Assembly: GCF_030419005.1 (NCBI RefSeq)
Contig: NZ_CP106951.1
Span: forward strand, 1,612,001-1,676,000
Length of the DNA: 64,000 nt
Direction: 5' to 3'
Source: Eleftheria terrae
Lineage (GTDB): Bacteria; Pseudomonadota; Gammaproteobacteria; Burkholderiales; Burkholderiaceae_C
Position 1 is the first letter of the stretch. Each line of letters opens with the position of its first letter. Shown here in pieces: positions 18,991 to 27,099 of the stretch. The position numbers and the translations under genes are program-made. Under the pieces are notes generated by a model. The model ran no database searches. It saw only the letters and a program-made list of their open reading frames with translations, and had not been told where the DNA came from.

Positions 18991-19848
18991 TCAATGCAAG
19001 GGGGCGGGTCCGCTGCGGCGCAGGGCGTCGAGGCGCTCGGCCATGGCAAGCCGGTCGTCGGCCTCGTCGGCCTCGTTCACATAGGCGGACAGGTCGGCAA
19101 TGGCCTCCTCGTGGCAGCCGAGCTCGGCATAAGCGAGCCCGCGGTCGCGCCTTTCCTCGAGGGCACCGGGCAGCAGGATGACCAGCCGCCGCGCCACCGC
19201 GAGCAATCGGGGCCAGTCCTCGCGCACCCGGTAGATCTCTTTCAGGTTGCGCAGCATGCGCGCCACCACCTCGCGCGGCGTGGCCGATTGCAGGAAGAGG
19301 CCCAGCGGCACGTCGAATTCGCCCACCAGCCCCTGCTGGCGCTTGTAGGGATCGAGCCGCTCGTCCAGCTCCTCGCGCGACAGCGAGGCGCCCGAGAACG
19401 GGTCCATCACCACCTCGCCCTGCGGCATCTTGAGCTTGACCAGGAAGTGCCCGGGAAAGGACACGCCACGGGCGGTCAGGCCGACCTGGCCGGCCAGTTC
19501 CATATAGATGACACCCAGCGAGATGGGAATGCCACGACGGGTGCGCAGCACGGCATTGAGGCAGCTGTTGTGCGGGTCGTAGTAGTCGTTCACATTGCCC
19601 GCGAACCCGAGCTCGTGGAAGAAGTAGCGGTTCAGCAGGCGCAGCCGCTGCAGCGCGGAAGCGTCGGGCGCAAGGCGCTGGCGCAGCCGCTCGGCCAGGG
19701 CGTCGATCTCGGCCAGCGCGGCCTGCAGGTCGAGATCGGGGAACTCGTCCTGGGCCAGCGACAGCGCCACTTCGGTCAGGGAGAAGCTGGCGTCGTCGGC
19801 CACCAGGGAGGCGAAGTACTCGATCACGGAAGGGGCCACGAAACGCAT
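18991..19848 (-). CDS. SirB1 family protein (transglutaminase-like plus TPR)
   Basis: The 285-residue protein has an N-terminal SirB1 transglutaminase-like domain (about residues 35-190: RLLNRYFFHELGFAGNVNDYYDPHNS, then GIPISLGVIYMELA and GVSFPGHFLVK) and a C-terminal tetratricopeptide-like helical region (about 200-275, LPGALEERRDRGLAYAELG). In E. coli the relative SirB1 sits next to prmC; its biochemical role is unsettled. The ATG at 19848 (MRFVAPSVIEYF) starts the family N-terminus. It lies downstream of murJ in the same direction with a 47-nt gap. Confidence 0.88.
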   Translation of the reverse strand: MRFVAPSVIEYFASLVADDASFSLTEVALSLAQDEFPDLDLQAALAEIDALAERLRQRLAPDASALQRLRLLNRYFFHELGFAGNVNDYYDPHNSCLNAVLRTRRGIPISLGVIYMELAGQVGLTARGVSFPGHFLVKLKMPQGEVVMDPFSGASLSREELDERLDPYKRQQGLVGEFDVPLGLFLQSATPREVVARMLRNLKEIYRVREDWPRLLAVARRLVILLPGALEERRDRGLAYAELGCHEEAIADLSAYVNEADEADDRLAMAERLDALRRSGPAPLH

Positions 19849-19895
19849 GAATGCAGTGTAGTCGGGCCCCGCCGGGCGCATCAAACCCGCCCGGC

Positions 19896-21458
19896 TTAAC
19901 CGCGCCGCATGAACTGCCGCGGCCGCACGCCGAGCGCCAGCAGCACGGCGAAGTACACCGCTGCGCCGCCGGTGATGCACAGCGCCAGCCAGCCGATGCG
20001 CAGGCCCGGCGTGGCGCGCAGGGCGGCCCAGTCGAGCGCCTGGGCGCAGGCCGCCAGGCCGGCGCCCAGCAGCAGCGAGGCCAGGCCGGCTTGTACCAGG
20101 AAGCGGCCCCAGCCGGGCGCCGGCACGTAGGAGCCGCGCTTGCGCAGCCCCCACAGCAGCCAGCCGGCATTGATCAGGGCCGCCACGCCGATCGACAGCG
20201 CCAGGCCCGCATGGCCCATGTCCAGCAGCCACACGAACAGCACGTTCATGAGCTGGGTCAGGCACAGCACGACGACCGCGATGCGCACCGGCGTGCGCGT
20301 GTCCTGGCGGGCATAGAAGCCGGGAGCGAGCACCTTGATGGCGATCAGCCCGAGCAGGCCAGCACCATAGCCGCGCAGACACACCACGGTCTGCCTCAGG
20401 TCTTCGCGGTCGAAAGCACCGTAGTGAAACAGCGTTGCCACCAGTGGCTCGGCAAAGGTCATCAACGCCACCGCGCAGGGCAGCGCCAGCAACACCACCA
20501 GGCGCAGGCCCCAGTCGAGCAGGCCCGAATAGCCGGCATCGTCGCCCCGCGCCCGCGTCGCGGACAGCTGCGGCAGCAGCACGACGCCCAGCGCCACGCC
20601 CAGCAAGCCGGTGGGGAACTCCATCAGCCGGTCGGCATAGAAAAGCCAGGAGACGGTGCCCGAGCCGAGGAAGGACGCGACCTGGGTATTGATCAGCAGG
20701 GACAGCTGCGCCACCGACACGCCAAGCACCGCCGGCGCCATTTGCTTCAGCACCCGCCCGACACCCTCATGGCGCCAGGCCTGCGACGGCCGCCGCAGGC
20801 GCGGCAGCATGCCGATGCGGGCCAGCGCAGGAAACTGCACCGCCAGCTGCAGCACGCCGCCAAGCACCACGCCAGCCGACAGCGCGTAGATCGGCTGGAT
20901 GCCCCAGTGGCCGAACTGCGGCGCCAGCCAGCCGGCTGCCAGGATCATCGCCACGTTGAGCAGCACCGGGGTGGCCGCCGGCACGACGAACTTCTTCCAC
21001 GTGTTGAGCACCCCGGCGGCCAGCGCCACCAGCGACATGAAGCCGATGTAGGGAAACATGAAGCGGGTCATCACCACGGCCGCGTCGAAGGCCTCGGGCG
21101 ACCGCCGCAGGCCGGCGGCCATCAGGTAGACCAGCACCGGCGCGCCCACCACACCCAGCACGCAGGTGGCCACCAGCACCATCACCAGCACGGTGGCGAC
21201 CGAGTCCACGAGCTCGCGGGTGGCCTCGTCACCGACACGCGTGCGCGATTCGCCGAGGATGGGCACGAAGGCGGCCGAGAAGGCCCCCTCGGCAAACAGC
21301 CGCCGCAGCAGATTGGGGATGCGGAAGGCGACGTTGTAGGCGTCGGTCCAGGCGCTCGCACCGAAATAGGCAGCAACCAGCGTGTCCCGGGCCAGGCCGG
21401 TGATGCGGGACAACAGGGTGAACAAGGAAACCGTGGAGGCGGCGCGGAGCAGATTCAT
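19896..21458 (-). CDS. murJ: Lipid II flippase MurJ (MviN)
   Basis: The 520-residue MOP-superfamily protein moves lipid-linked peptidoglycan precursor across the inner membrane. It shows the family N-terminus ([27 protein letters not shown]), the [15 protein letters not shown] helix and about 14 hydrophobic segments. The arginines in the first helices that line the MurJ cavity are present in this region. It is divergent from rpsT, the conserved arrangement in beta- and gamma-proteobacteria. Confidence 0.95.
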   Translation of the reverse strand: MNLLRAASTVSLFTLLSRITGLARDTLVAAYFGASAWTDAYNVAFRIPNLLRRLFAEGAFSAAFVPILGESRTRVGDEATRELVDSVATVLVMVLVATCVLGVVGAPVLVYLMAAGLRRSPEAFDAAVVMTRFMFPYIGFMSLVALAAGVLNTWKKFVVPAATPVLLNVAMILAAGWLAPQFGHWGIQPIYALSAGVVLGGVLQLAVQFPALARIGMLPRLRRPSQAWRHEGVGRVLKQMAPAVLGVSVAQLSLLINTQVASFLGSGTVSWLFYADRLMEFPTGLLGVALGVVLLPQLSATRARGDDAGYSGLLDWGLRLVVLLALPCAVALMTFAEPLVATLFHYGAFDREDLRQTVVCLRGYGAGLLGLIAIKVLAPGFYARQDTRTPVRIAVVVLCLTQLMNVLFVWLLDMGHAGLALSIGVAALINAGWLLWGLRKRGSYVPAPGWGRFLVQAGLASLLLGAGLAACAQALDWAALRATPGLRIGWLALCITGGAAVYFAVLLALGVRPRQFMRRG

Positions 21459-21554
21459 GGCAGACGAGCGCGCCGTTGCTTGGGCAAGGAGGGGCGGCCA
21501 GGGGTGGAAGACGCGGGATTATAGGAAGCAGGTGCTCGCCTTTGCTCATGCGCG

Positions 21555-21584
21555 TTGCCTTGCGCAAAAAGATGCTGCTATACT
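21555..21584 (+). promoter_or_regulatory. rpsT promoter with extended -10
   Basis: TTGCCT (21555-21560) and TATACT (21579-21584) are separated by 18 nt, and the -10 is preceded by TGC, making an extended -10. The rpsT start codon follows 36 nt downstream. The position, strand and match to consensus make this a likely promoter. Confidence 0.7.
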
Positions 21585-21619
21585 TTCGCCTCTTTGCCCA
21601 ACCCGGAAAAGCATTCAGT

Positions 21620-21913
21620 ATGGCCACCTCTTCCAAAGCCAAGAAAACCGTTCGCATCGCCTCGGGCCGCAAGCGCGCTCGCCAGGACGTCAAGCTGAAC
21701 GCAGCGAACACCGCACTGCGCTCCAAATTCCGCACGGCCATCAAGAACGTGCAAAAAGCTGTGGTTACCGGCGACAAGGCCAAGGCAGCCGAGCTGTTCA
21801 CCAGCGCCCAGAAGGTCATCGACTCGGTCGCTGACAAGGGCCTCTTCCACAAGAACAAGGCCGCTCGCCACAAGAGCCGCCTGTCCTCCGCCATCAAGGC
21901 GCTGGCCGCCTAA
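21620..21913 (+). CDS. rpsT: 30S ribosomal protein S20
   Basis: The 97-residue basic protein has the S20 layout of long helices rich in Lys/Arg: [17 protein letters not shown] at the start, [16 protein letters not shown] in the middle and [22 protein letters not shown] at the end. The N-terminus MATSSKAKK is about ten residues longer than in E. coli, as seen in Comamonadaceae. The ATG at 21620 fits the S20 N-terminus; the upstream open frame does not. It is divergent from murJ and followed by two tandem terminators. Confidence 0.96.
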   Translation: MATSSKAKKTVRIASGRKRARQDVKLNAANTALRSKFRTAIKNVQKAVVTGDKAKAAELFTSAQKVIDSVADKGLFHKNKAARHKSRLSSAIKALAA

Positions 21914-21938
21914 AGCCCAACACCGGGTTGGCAAGACG

Positions 21939-21964
21939 AAAAGGCTCGCGCTGCGGGCCTTTTT
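21939..21964 (+). terminator. Intrinsic terminator 1 after rpsT
   Basis: AAAAGGC-t-CGC pairs with GCG-g-GCCTTTT around a 3-nt loop and runs into a T tract, 26 nt after the rpsT stop. Confidence 0.88.
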
Positions 21965-21970
21965 CCATGG

Positions 21971-21993
21971 GGCCCGCAGCATGCGGGCCTTTT
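21971..21993 (+). terminator. Intrinsic terminator 2 after rpsT (tandem)
   Basis: A perfect 8-bp stem GGCCCGCA/TGCGGGCC with a GCA loop is followed by four T residues. It is 7 nt behind the first terminator, a tandem backup for a highly expressed gene. Confidence 0.8.
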
Positions 21994-22237
21994 GCATTGG
22001 CTGGCCCGCATTGACCGGCTGCCATGATCTACGCCCAGCCGCAGCGAATGGCCGGCGCGTGTTCGACAACGGCAGCGCCAATGCCCCCGCCGCCAGGACA
22101 GCCGGCTGTCACCGCGGGACGCTGCGACAGCTCCCCCATCGCCCCCCCTCCGTGCCGGCGTTGTGGCCGCCAGCGCAGACGCCGCATCGAGCGCACCCTC
22201 CTGGCAGCGCCCGCCCCTGCGGGCGAGCACCCGCCGA

Positions 22238-22573
22238 TCAGCGCTTTTTCGTCGGCGGCACGTCCTCGGGAATCAGGCAGGCCTCGGCCACCTGCAGGTC
22301 GTTGTCGCGCGCGAAGTTCATCACAAAGTCCCAGGCCATCGGCTCGACCTGCTTCACGGCTTCGTTGACCACCACGCACTTCACCCCGTTCACCACCATC
22401 GGCACGCACCACGGTGAATAGCTGATGTGGCCGCCGCGCGGCACTGCCTGACCACCGGGGCGGAAGCACGACATCACGCCGGCCAGCCGCTCGGCCCAGT
22501 CGCTGGGGCGGAAGGTGCGGCCATCGGAGGTGATCCCCTGAATGAAGATCTCGCGGGGTTTGGCAGTCGTCAT
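22238..22573 (-). CDS. DUF3579 domain-containing protein
   Basis: The 111-residue protein matches DUF3579, a small beta-proteobacterial family of unknown function found beside arginine biosynthesis genes. It begins MTTAKPREIFIQGITSDGRTFRPSDWAERLAGV and contains SYSPWCVPMVVNGVKCVVVN, with two cysteines and a tryptophan that look conserved. No enzyme motif is visible. The ATG at 22573 starts the family N-terminus; the frame remains open far upstream only because it is antisense to argD. It is divergent from argD. Confidence 0.85.
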   Translation of the reverse strand: MTTAKPREIFIQGITSDGRTFRPSDWAERLAGVMSCFRPGGQAVPRGGHISYSPWCVPMVVNGVKCVVVNEAVKQVEPMAWDFVMNFARDNDLQVAEACLIPEDVPPTKKR

Positions 22574-22891
22574 GCAGTCGTGAACTGTAGTGGAGGCCGC
22601 TGATGGCGGCGAGCGCGCAGCGCAGTGTCGTTCGCTGCGACGCAACATTCCGGTTCGGGACGATATCTTATAGAAGACCGGGGCCCACCGGTCGCCGGGC
22701 CGCACCGCCATCGTGGCGGATGCACGAGGATCCCCGCCGCACCCGACATGATCGCAGCTCACGCTGTCAACCGGCTTTCGCCGGCTGGCCGATAGAATGG
22801 ACTTCCAGCGCGGAGTTGGGCCGGCCCTGTGGTGCCGGGCTGCCTCCGCGGTTTTTGTTTTTGGTCTGCCATGAACGCCCCGGAGAAAGCG
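22574..22891. promoter_or_regulatory. DUF3579-argD divergent spacer with terminator-like leader hairpin
   Basis: This 318-nt spacer contains no gene. On the plus strand CGCGGAG (22809-22815) pairs with CTCCGCG (22844-22850), enclosing a second stem CCGGC/GCCGG (22821-22825, 22834-22838), and is followed by TTTTTGTTTTT (22852-22862). That is the shape of an intrinsic terminator placed 29 nt ahead of the argD start, so it may be a transcription attenuator. A TAGAAT hexamer at 22793-22798 is a possible -10 for argD but has no clear -35. An A/T-rich island near 22665-22675 may serve the DUF3579 gene. Confidence 0.5.
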
Positions 22892-24088
22892 ATGACAAAC
22901 CCGATGCCCCATGTGATGAACACTTATGGCCGCCTGCCGATCGCGCTGTCGCACGGCGAGGGTGCCTGGGTCTGGGACACCGAGGGTCGACGATACCTCG
23001 ACGCGCTGGGCGGCATCGCGGTCAACACCCTGGGCCACGCCCACCCGCGCCTGGTGCCGGCGCTGCAGGACCAGGTGAGCAAGCTCATCCACTGCTCCAA
23101 CTACTACCAGGTGCCGCTGCAGGAGCAGCTGGCCGCCAAGCTGGTGGAGCTGTCCGGGCTGAGCAACGCCTTCTTCTGCAACAGCGGCCTGGAAGCCAAC
23201 GAGGCGGCGCTGAAGATCGCGCGCAAGTACGGCCACGAGAAGGGCGTCGAGATGCCCGAGATCGTGGTCTACGAGAAGGCCTTCCACGGCCGCTCCATCG
23301 CCACGCTGTCGGCCACCGGCAATGCAAAGGTGCAGAAGGGCTTCGAGCCGCTGGTGCCGGGATTCGTGCGGGTGCCGCTGAACGACGTGGCCGCCATCGA
23401 GGAGGTCGCGCGCAGCCGCCCCAATGTGGTGGCGATCTTCCTGGAGACCATCCAGGGCGAGGGCGGCGTCAATCCGGCCCGTGCCGAGTACCTGCAAGCG
23501 GTGCGCCGCATCTGCGACGAGCGCGACTGGCTGCTGATGATCGACGAGGTGCAGTGCGGCATCGGCCGCACCGGCAAGTGGTTTGCCCACCAGTGGGCCG
23601 GCATCGTGCCCGACGTGATGCCGCTGGCCAAGGGCCTGGGCTCGGGCGTGCCGATCGGCGCGGTGGTGGCCGGGCCGAAGGCAGCCGGCGTGCTGCAGCC
23701 GGGCAACCACGGCACCACGTTCGGCGGCAACCCGCTGGCCATGCGTGCCGGCGTCGAGACGCTGCGCATCATGGAAGAAGACCGGCTGCTGGAGAACGCG
23801 GCCCGCGTCGGCGAAGCCCTGCGCGCCGGCCTGGTGCGCGAGCTGGAAGGCGTGGCCGGCGTGACGGCCATCCGCGGCCAGGGCCTGATGCTGGGCATCG
23901 AGCTCGACCGGCCCTGCGGCGCGCTGCTGGGCCGGTCGATGGAAGCCGGCCTGCTGATCAGCGTCACTGCCGACAAGGTGATCCGCCTGGTGCCGCCACT
24001 GATCCTCAGCGAGGCCGAAGCAGCCCAGGTGGTGGCCCTGCTCTGCCCGCTGATCAAGCAGTTCCTGTCTGAACCTCTTGCTGCATGA
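22892..24088 (+). CDS. argD: Acetylornithine transaminase family aminotransferase
   Basis: The 398-residue class III PLP enzyme converts N-acetylglutamate semialdehyde and glutamate to N-acetylornithine in arginine synthesis. Seen are the PLP-phosphate turn FFCNSGLEANEAALK, the AFHGRS segment, MIDEVQCGIGRTG and the catalytic lysine in LAKGLGSGVPIGA. I chose the ATG at 22892 because GGAG stands 6 nt before it; an ATG at 22871 seven codons upstream lacks such a site. argF follows 7 nt later. Some aminotransferases of this family act on ornithine or GABA, but the argF neighbour supports ArgD. Confidence 0.9.
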   Translation: MTNPMPHVMNTYGRLPIALSHGEGAWVWDTEGRRYLDALGGIAVNTLGHAHPRLVPALQDQVSKLIHCSNYYQVPLQEQLAAKLVELSGLSNAFFCNSGLEANEAALKIARKYGHEKGVEMPEIVVYEKAFHGRSIATLSATGNAKVQKGFEPLVPGFVRVPLNDVAAIEEVARSRPNVVAIFLETIQGEGGVNPARAEYLQAVRRICDERDWLLMIDEVQCGIGRTGKWFAHQWAGIVPDVMPLAKGLGSGVPIGAVVAGPKAAGVLQPGNHGTTFGGNPLAMRAGVETLRIMEEDRLLENAARVGEALRAGLVRELEGVAGVTAIRGQGLMLGIELDRPCGALLGRSMEAGLLISVTADKVIRLVPPLILSEAEAAQVVALLCPLIKQFLSEPLAA

Positions 24089-24095
24089 GTGCCTT

Positions 24096-25028
24096 ATGAA
24101 ACCCGGAAACACGCTGCTCAAGCACTACCTGCAGTTCAAGGACTTCCGCACCGAGGAGTACGCCTACCTGTTCGCGCGTGCGGCCATCATCAAGCAGCGC
24201 TTCAAGAACTACGAGAAGTACACGCCGCTGACCGACCGCACGCTGGCGATGATCTTCGAGAAGGCCTCCACGCGAACCCGCGTCAGCTTCGAGGCTGGCA
24301 TGTACCAGATGGGTGGCTCGGTGGTGCACCTGACCACCGGCGACAGCCAGCTCGGCCGCGCCGAGCCGGTGGAGGACAGCGCGCGCGTGATCTCGCGCAT
24401 GGTCGACCTGGTGATGATCCGCACCTTCGAGCAGGCGAAGATCGAGGCCTTTGCGGCCTACTCGCGGGTGCCGGTCATCAACGGGCTGACCAACGAGTTC
24501 CATCCCTGCCAGATCCTGGCCGACATCTTCACTTACATCGAGCACCGCGGGTCGATCCAGGGCAAGACGGTGGCCTGGGTGGGCGACGGCAACAACATGG
24601 CCAACACCTGGCTGCAGGCCGCCGAGGTGCTGGGCTTCAAGGTGCATGTCAGCACGCCCGGCGGCTATGAGGTGGACCCGCAGCTGGCCGGCATCACCGA
24701 CCGCTCCTGCTACCAGACCTTCCGCAACCCGATGGATGCCTGCCGCGGCGCCGACCTGGTGACCACCGACGTCTGGACCAGCATGGGCTTCGAAGCCGAG
24801 AACGAGGCACGCAAGAAGGCCTTCGCCGACTGGTGCGTGGATGCCGAGATGATGGCCGCCGCGAAGCCGGGCGCGCTGTTCATGCACTGCCTGCCGGCGC
24901 ACCGCGGCGAGGAGGTGAGCGCCGACGTGATCGACGGCCCGCAATCGGTGGTCTGGGACGAGGCCGAGAACCGCATGCACGTCCAGAAGGCGCTGATGGA
25001 ATACCTGCTGCTCGGCCGCATTGGCTGA
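24096..25028 (+). CDS. argF: Ornithine carbamoyltransferase
   Basis: The 310-residue enzyme makes citrulline from ornithine and carbamoyl phosphate. The carbamoyl-phosphate site STRTRV is at residues 58-63; HPCQ lies near residue 138 and the ornithine-binding HCLPAH near residue 268, all intact. The ATG at 24096 (MKPGNTLLKHYLQF) is 7 nt after the argD stop, so the two are cotranscribed. The next arginine gene, argG, is about 33 kb away at 58273, behind the pigment and kynurenine regions. Confidence 0.96.
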   Translation: MKPGNTLLKHYLQFKDFRTEEYAYLFARAAIIKQRFKNYEKYTPLTDRTLAMIFEKASTRTRVSFEAGMYQMGGSVVHLTTGDSQLGRAEPVEDSARVISRMVDLVMIRTFEQAKIEAFAAYSRVPVINGLTNEFHPCQILADIFTYIEHRGSIQGKTVAWVGDGNNMANTWLQAAEVLGFKVHVSTPGGYEVDPQLAGITDRSCYQTFRNPMDACRGADLVTTDVWTSMGFEAENEARKKAFADWCVDAEMMAAAKPGALFMHCLPAHRGEEVSADVIDGPQSVVWDEAENRMHVQKALMEYLLLGRIG

Positions 25029-25073
25029 GTCGGCCGGCGCCGGCAGCTGAGCGGGCGCACGCGCGCCTTCCGC

Positions 25074-25856
25074 TCAGCCGCGGGCGCGGTATTCCGAGAA
25101 GATGCCCAGCTCGACGTAGCGCTCGGCCGCCTGCAGCCCGCAGCCGGCCAGCGTGCGCAGCACCTCGGCCGGCGGCACGCAGGCCTCGATGGTGTCCCAG
25201 TAGTAGCGCCACAGCATCGGCGTGGCACGGGCGCGCGACACCAGGCGGGCCATCAGCGGCACGGCGCCGCGCATGTAGGCCTTCAGCAGCGCGGTGGCCA
25301 GCCGGCCCTCGGGCCGCGTGATCTCCAGGATCAGCAGCGTGCCGCCCGGCCGCAGCACACGGCGGAACTCGGTGCAGGCCGCCGAGAAGTCGGCGATGTG
25401 CCGCAGCGCATAGCCCATCACGATGAAGTCGGCGCTTGCATCGGGCAGGGGCATGGCCTCGGCCCGCCCCTCGCGACACCGCACCTCCGCTGGCAGCCGG
25501 GCCTGGCCCATCATGCCGGGGCTCGGGTCCACCCCCACCAGGCGGGCCGGCTCGCCTGTGACATGCAGGATCTCGCGCGAGACCAGGCCGGTGCCCATGC
25601 CGACATCCACCACGTCCATGCCCGGCTTCAAACCGGCCCGCAGCAGCGCCTGGCGCCGGTACCAGGAGCCGGTGCCGAGCCCGAGGATGCGCTCCAGGCG
25701 GTCGTAGTCGACCGCGGTGTCGTCGAAGGTGGTGCGCAGGAAGCGCTCGCGCTCCGCAGCGTCGCCCGACTTGTAGTAATCGGGCAAGGGCGTGTGAGGC
25801 AGGTGGACGAGGTCGCTGTGAGGATCGGCGGGCGGGGATTTCTGCAGCACGGGCAC
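25074..25856 (-). CDS. UbiE/COQ5-like SAM-dependent methyltransferase
   Basis: The roughly 260-residue class I methyltransferase shows motif I as VVDVGMGTGLVSREI, an acidic end of strand 2 (LVGVDPSPGMM), and the UbiE-like post-motif LPDASADFIVMGYALRHIADFSAACTEFRRVLRPGGTLLILEITRPEG. Such enzymes methylate quinone or phenolic rings. No ATG fits; I chose GTG at 25856 because AGGA stands 8 nt before it, but a TTG at 25946 would give a longer product. It is divergent from the aryl polyene operon and could act on its aromatic head group, though it may equally belong to another pathway. Confidence 0.72.
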   Translation of the reverse strand: MPVLQKSPPADPHSDLVHLPHTPLPDYYKSGDAAERERFLRTTFDDTAVDYDRLERILGLGTGSWYRRQALLRAGLKPGMDVVDVGMGTGLVSREILHVTGEPARLVGVDPSPGMMGQARLPAEVRCREGRAEAMPLPDASADFIVMGYALRHIADFSAACTEFRRVLRPGGTLLILEITRPEGRLATALLKAYMRGAVPLMARLVSRARATPMLWRYYWDTIEACVPPAEVLRTLAGCGLQAAERYVELGIFSEYRARG

Positions 25857-26176
25857 GATGCGTGTCCTGATTCGGCCCACGGGCCCGGGCGCGATGGGCA
25901 AGATGAGAAGCAGTGAGTCATGGTACTCCTTCACACGCACCCCCAAAGCGGGGAGGCGGGCCGCCGCGCCCCTCTGCTAAACTGCCCCACCTCCTACGGC
26001 AGGGCACCCGCGCCCTGCGGGGGTGCCGGACACGAGGCCGCAGCGCCCAACAAGAACAGGTGTCCGCGCCATGCGATGCAGCCACAGGCGCGCCTTGCAG
26101 CGCGCACACCGGCTGCAGCCGCTTGAATTCGCCCGAGGGGGGCGATGAGACATACCGAGGTACAGGACAGGCAAGC
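25857..26176. promoter_or_regulatory. Spacer ahead of the aryl polyene operon
   Basis: This 320-nt spacer divides the divergent methyltransferase from the carrier-protein gene. A candidate extended -10 TGCTAAACT lies at 25975-25983 on the plus strand, about 195 nt before the operon start, with no convincing -35. A small hairpin CCCC-N6-GGGG precedes it. No coding sequence or known operator is recognised. Confidence 0.4.
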
Positions 26177-26446
26177 ATGACTTCTGCCGACGAGAATTTG
26201 CAGCGGGAGGTGGCCGCGCTCTTGGTTGAAAGCCTCAACCTGGAAATTGCCGCCGACGCGATCGACCCGCAAGCGCCGCTCTACGGCGAAGGCCTGGGGC
26301 TGGACTCGATCGACATCCTGGAGCTGGCCCTGGTGGTGTCCAAGCGCTATGGCTTCCAGCTGCGCTCGGACGACGAGAACAATGTGCGCATCTTCTCGTC
26401 GCTGGCCAGCCTGACCCGGCACATCGCGGACCACCGCACCACCTGA
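26177..26446 (+). CDS. Acyl carrier protein of the aryl polyene pathway (ApeE-like)
   Basis: The 89-residue protein carries the 4'-phosphopantetheine attachment motif LGLDSIDILEL with Ser44 as the modified residue. It is acidic and helical like other ACPs. It opens the aryl polyene operon, followed 2 nt later by the COG4648 membrane protein. It presumably carries the aryl starter and growing polyene. Typical aryl polyene clusters encode two ACPs (ApeE and ApeF); only this one is visible here. The ATG at 26177 is the only one compatible with ACP size. Confidence 0.88.
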   Translation: MTSADENLQREVAALLVESLNLEIAADAIDPQAPLYGEGLGLDSIDILELALVVSKRYGFQLRSDDENNVRIFSSLASLTRHIADHRTT

Positions 26447-26448
26447 TC

Positions 26449-27099
26449 ATGGACACCCGCGCCCGCTACCTGCTGGGGGCGGCCGGCGGCCTCGCCTACG
26501 CGGTGCTGTCGCACCAGCTGATGACCCACGCCGCGGACCGCCCGCTGGCCCTCGCGGTGCTGCTCGGCCCCGTGGCCGGGCTGGCGCTGCTGAGCCTGTG
26601 GCGCAGCGGCCAGCGCATGGTGGCGGCGCTGCTGGCGCTGCTGGGCACCGCGCTGGCGGCACAAGCCGCGCACGGTGGCCAGGTGTCGCCACAGTGGCTC
26701 TACCTGGCGCAGCATGCCGGCATCCACCTGGGTCTGGGATGGTGGTTCGGCAGCACCCTGCGCGCCGGCCACCAGCCGTTGATCTCGCTGCTTGCAGCGC
26801 GGGCCCACCGGGGCCTGAGCCCGGGGCTGGCCCAGTACACCCGCCGACTCACCGGCGTCTGGACCGGCTACTTCTTCGCCATCACCAGCGTGTCGCTCGG
26901 CCTGTTCGCGTGGGCGCCGTTCGCCGCCTGGTCGCTGTTTGCCAATGTGCTGACGCCGCTGTCGCTGGTGCTGCTGTTCGCCGGGGAATACCTGCTGCGC
27001 TACCGGCTGCACCCGGAGTTCGAGCGAGTCAGCATCACCGCGGCGGTGCGCGCCTGGAGCCAGTACCAGCCGGGCTGCGGCAAGGAGCGTCCGCAATGA
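26449..27099 (+). CDS. COG4648-type membrane protein of aryl polyene clusters
   Basis: The 216-residue protein has about six hydrophobic segments (e.g. YLLGAAGGLAYAVLSH, LALAVLLGPVAGLALLSL, WSLFANVLTPLSLVLLFAGEYLL). It matches the COG4648 predicted membrane proteins that regularly accompany the ACP and ligase in aryl polyene and xanthomonadin loci; the function is unknown. It begins 2 nt after the ACP stop and its last codon overlaps the ligase start (ATGA), so translation is coupled. Confidence 0.78.
   Translation: MDTRARYLLGAAGGLAYAVLSHQLMTHAADRPLALAVLLGPVAGLALLSLWRSGQRMVAALLALLGTALAAQAAHGGQVSPQWLYLAQHAGIHLGLGWWFGSTLRAGHQPLISLLAARAHRGLSPGLAQYTRRLTGVWTGYFFAITSVSLGLFAWAPFAAWSLFANVLTPLSLVLLFAGEYLLRYRLHPEFERVSITAAVRAWSQYQPGCGKERPQ

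Noticed and set aside
22238..24121. A 627-codon minus-strand open frame across argD
   Set aside because: Its last 111 codons are the DUF3579 gene; the rest is antisense to argD with His/Gln-rich text and no family match.
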